NCBI RefSeq assembly: GCF_001661265.1
Contig: NW_017567020.1
Coordinates: 1-64,000, forward strand
DNA: 64,000 nucleotides
Origin: Saitoella complicata NRRL Y-17804
Lineage: Eukaryota; Ascomycota; Saitoellomycetes; Saitoellales; Saitoellaceae
Direction: 5' to 3'
The notes beneath the pieces are model-generated. The model did not search any database and was not told the origin of the DNA. It saw only the letters and a program-made list of their open reading frames with translations. Shown here one piece after another: positions 61,941-64,000 of the stretch; the stretch's first letter is position 1, and each line of letters begins with the position of its first letter. Position numbers and translations under genes: made by a program.

Positions 61941-62805
61941 ATGTTCACAGCACGCACTCTTCTACGCACCCTCTCAAAACAACGACCAATCCTCCGTCTC
62001 TACACCGCATCTCCACTTCGCACGTTCTCCACCACACTTATCAGAATGTCCTCCACACCACGCCATTTCGCCGAAGACGCTTCCCACAAGCACTCACTTC
62101 ACGTCGTAGACGACAAAGAACGTCTCGAGCGCGCTCCCTACCTCTCGCCTCCCGGCCCCGTCAAAGGTCCTGACGGCAAAGAGAAGGAGTTTAAGGCCGA
62201 ATACACCGGTCAATGCTTCTGCGGTGAAGTCCAATTCGAGATCATGGGCGAGCCGTTGGACTCTTCATACTGTCACTGTCGCGATTGCCAGCACATGCAC
62301 GGAGCACCGTATACCCACCACGCCATCTTCCCCAAATCCGCAGTGCACTTCACGAAGGGCGCAAAGGAGAACCTGATCTTCTATAACCCCCACGAGAAGA
62401 AGACCGAGTACAAAGTCCCTTGCAAAGTCACCTGCAAATCATGCCACTCACGTATCGCAGATGAGGGAAATAACATGATGCTCATGCTCCCCGGCCTCAT
62501 CGACTGGAAAGACGGGAAAATGGCGGAAAGCTTCAAGGCCACGCATCACCAGTACTACAAATTCCGTACGGAGGATATTCAGGATGAAAAGGCGAAGTTT
62601 GATGGGTGGAAGGGTGATGAACCCGTTAATGATGCGGCGAAAAAGATGAAGAAGGAGATGGATAAGGAGAAGAAGGAGAAGGAGGAGAAGGAAGAGAAGG
62701 ATGAGGTGAGTTTGCCCGATTGCTTGAAGGATTAAGCTGAATGCTAATGGACAGGAAACAGTAGGCGACCAAGGCCCGGATGTGAAGAGAAGGAGGAAGG
62801 AGTGA
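61941..62805 (+). CDS. GFA/CENP-V domain zinc protein, mitochondrial-type leader
   Basis: Exon 1 is 61941-62705 and exon 2 is 62755-62805, intron 49 bp; 271 aa. Residues 1-35 (MFTARTLLRTLSKQRPILRLY) are Arg-rich without acidic residues, a good mitochondrial presequence; an internal ATG (Met36, MSSTPRHF) could give a cytosolic form. The GFA domain has CFCGEVQFE, YCHCRDCQ and CKSCH, binding zinc as in glutathione-dependent formaldehyde-activating enzymes and relatives; catalytic activity is not assured for this group. A Lys/Glu-rich C-terminus follows. If the last intron is retained the frame ends differently, after VSLPDCLKD (264 aa). Confidence 0.85.
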
Positions 62806-63197
62806 TACCTGTATTGTGTGCTTTCAAATCTGATGCCTGGCGGGGCGAGAAAGGCGTTTTGGGGTTTGTACGATTATGGTGTTGTAGTTGTTTGTTTTCA
62901 TTATTCGAGGTGCATTGTATTATCTTCATGAACGCATGTCATTATCGTTCCCACCGTCTTGGTCATGGTCCTTTTGAGTAAAAAGGCTCGACCTGAATTG
63001 CTCCGTCCGTGTCCCACGCTGCTCAACCTCAGGGCGCCCCCGCGCACTGTCTTCCCCGGCCAAGTCCGCTGAATGCGCGGAAGCATCTACGGTAACTCAG
63101 CAGATCCCGCTCCTTACGACATACTCTCACGCCGGCCAGGAGCAAGAGGCACAGCGTAAAAGGAACATCAACTGGCTTAAGGATGATGTAGCAAAAG
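62806..63197. other. Intergenic, no gene identified
   Basis: Contains ATCGTTCCCACCGTCTTGG (62944-62962), the near-copy of the element at 55762. No protein gene. Confidence 0.45.
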
Positions 63198-63271
63198 TGA
63201 TTCCGCCCGGGATTGAACCGGGGACCTGCGCCGTGTTAAGGCGCCGCCATAACCAACTAGACCACGGAACC
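63198..63271 (-). tRNA. tRNA-Val (AAC), copy 4
   Basis: Mature sequence identical to the other three Val copies, terminator CTTTTGC. The 5' flank differs (no CATCCAATA), the only copy lacking it. Confidence 0.97.
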
Positions 63272-64000
63272 GTTCACGTGACGGTCAAGGTTTTTGTTAA
63301 CAAGTGTACCCACGTTCATTCGAGGTCGACCTCGACGATGTGTGAGCCAATACTTGGGTTACAACCCTGAAAATATGGGAATGGAAGTCATGAATACTGT
63401 AGTACCCCTTTGCGGCTTCGGCATGTCGTGAATTAGCCTACATTCGCCAACCATCTTCTTGCCCGTCAGAGTTTGCGATTGCGTAAAGAACTCGGAGGGG
63501 CACTTATTCCTGTTCGCAACGGCCATACCTGTCGCTCACTGTTGTTCCTTCACTCTTAGTTATGGAAATGTGAACAACCGCAACATTGACCCAGCTGGAC
63601 ACGTAATAGAGTTCGTGCACGAGACACAATGAACTGGCATGACAATTAACACCGCCACCCGCAGCCGGCACACAGCAACGTAAACATCTAAGATCAGATT
63701 GTCTATTATATCCCGCTAGGAAACTGACAGATTCATGGCACTTTGCACAAGTTCCTTCAGGAACCCTGATATAAACGTGGGAACGGACCAAACTTTCGGA
63801 GTCGTTGCCGTGGGAAAGGAAGATTTTTATGGCGTCGTCGTAGATATCGTGAGACTGAAAGTTTTGAGTGGTACAGCTGCACCTCATATGCCGAGTTTGA
63901 CATGACCGTGTGAAAACCAAACTTCCTGGAACAAAAACAATTCGGGGCGGTGCACGTCAAAATCGTGGGAAGAACGTATTTTGCCACATTTCATTTCACA
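63272..64000. other. Right edge of window, no gene identified
   Basis: Minus-strand frames at 63504-63920 and 63757-63987 are open but begin with TTG and GTG and show no domain. A CGTGGGAAC copy lies at 63776-63784. It may be the 3' or 5' flank of a gene beyond the window. Confidence 0.35.

Noticed and set aside
63504-63987. Open minus-strand frames at the right edge
   Set aside because: Non-ATG starts, no domain and unusual composition; likely chance.
1-64000. CRISPR arrays, operons, ribosome binding sites and attachment sites
   Set aside because: None seen; the window is eukaryotic nuclear DNA with spliced genes.

Overview
This is the left end of a fungal chromosome. It opens with 23 exact CCCTAA repeats (1-138), the C-strand of a TTAGGG telomere. 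The genes are eukaryotic: most have introns of about 49-87 bp with GT...AG ends and CTRAC-like branch points. The gene set fits a filamentous Dikarya fungus: a Crh-type wall transglycosylase, a chitin deacetylase, an RA-LRR-PP2C-cyclase adenylate cyclase, an FLC/TRP-like protein, a CSC1-type channel, an RRT8-like protein and a DUF3405 protein. An ascomycete is favoured, but the sequence alone does not settle this.

Subtelomere (1 to about 8,700): the telomere abuts the 5' part of a Ty3/Gypsy-type LTR element, which lies against a cysteine-rich open frame. Next come a DUF3405 membrane protein, an unrecognised membrane protein, a tiny signal-peptide frame that ends in an internal telomere-like seed, a flavohemoglobin, a tRNA-Val and a 280-bp element with perfect 25-bp terminal inverted repeats.

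Gene-dense interior (8,700 to 27,500): an NCS1 nucleobase permease, an NSUN-type RNA m5C methyltransferase, tRNA-iMet, a GPI-type GH16 Crh enzyme, a CSC1/DUF221 channel, a second tRNA-iMet, a mitochondrial-type DEAD-box helicase, a small spliced lysine-rich protein, a membrane protein, an IME4/METTL3 m6A methyltransferase and a 2OG-Fe(II) oxygenase.

Disturbed segment (27,700 to 31,500): two related hypothetical genes. One is cut by an assembly gap (29,797-30,059) that sits between 141-bp inverted arms.

Right half (31,900 to 64,000): a third tRNA-iMet, MET8, a 6.6-kb adenylate cyclase gene, RPL10, a hypothetical protein, a second tRNA-Val, a THO-complex subunit 7, Nab2, RPL30, an FLC/TRP-like protein, a SacI/hSac2 phosphatase, a third tRNA-Val, an RRT8-like protein, a chitin deacetylase with a chitin-binding module at each end, protoporphyrinogen oxidase, a GFA-domain protein and a fourth tRNA-Val.

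Functional groupings: mRNA processing and export (IME4, THO7, Nab2), translation (RPL10, RPL30, NSUN, seven tRNA genes of only two kinds), cell wall (Crh, chitin deacetylase), tetrapyrrole use (MET8, HEM14, flavohemoglobin) and signalling (adenylate cyclase, Sac phosphatase, two channel-like proteins). Points most worth a second look: a CGTGGGAAC motif at a fixed distance behind every tRNA-iMet gene and repeated elsewhere; alternating C-rich and G-rich coding blocks that end G-rich in most protein genes; the telomere-seed gene break; the perfect-TIR element; and the palindromic gap.
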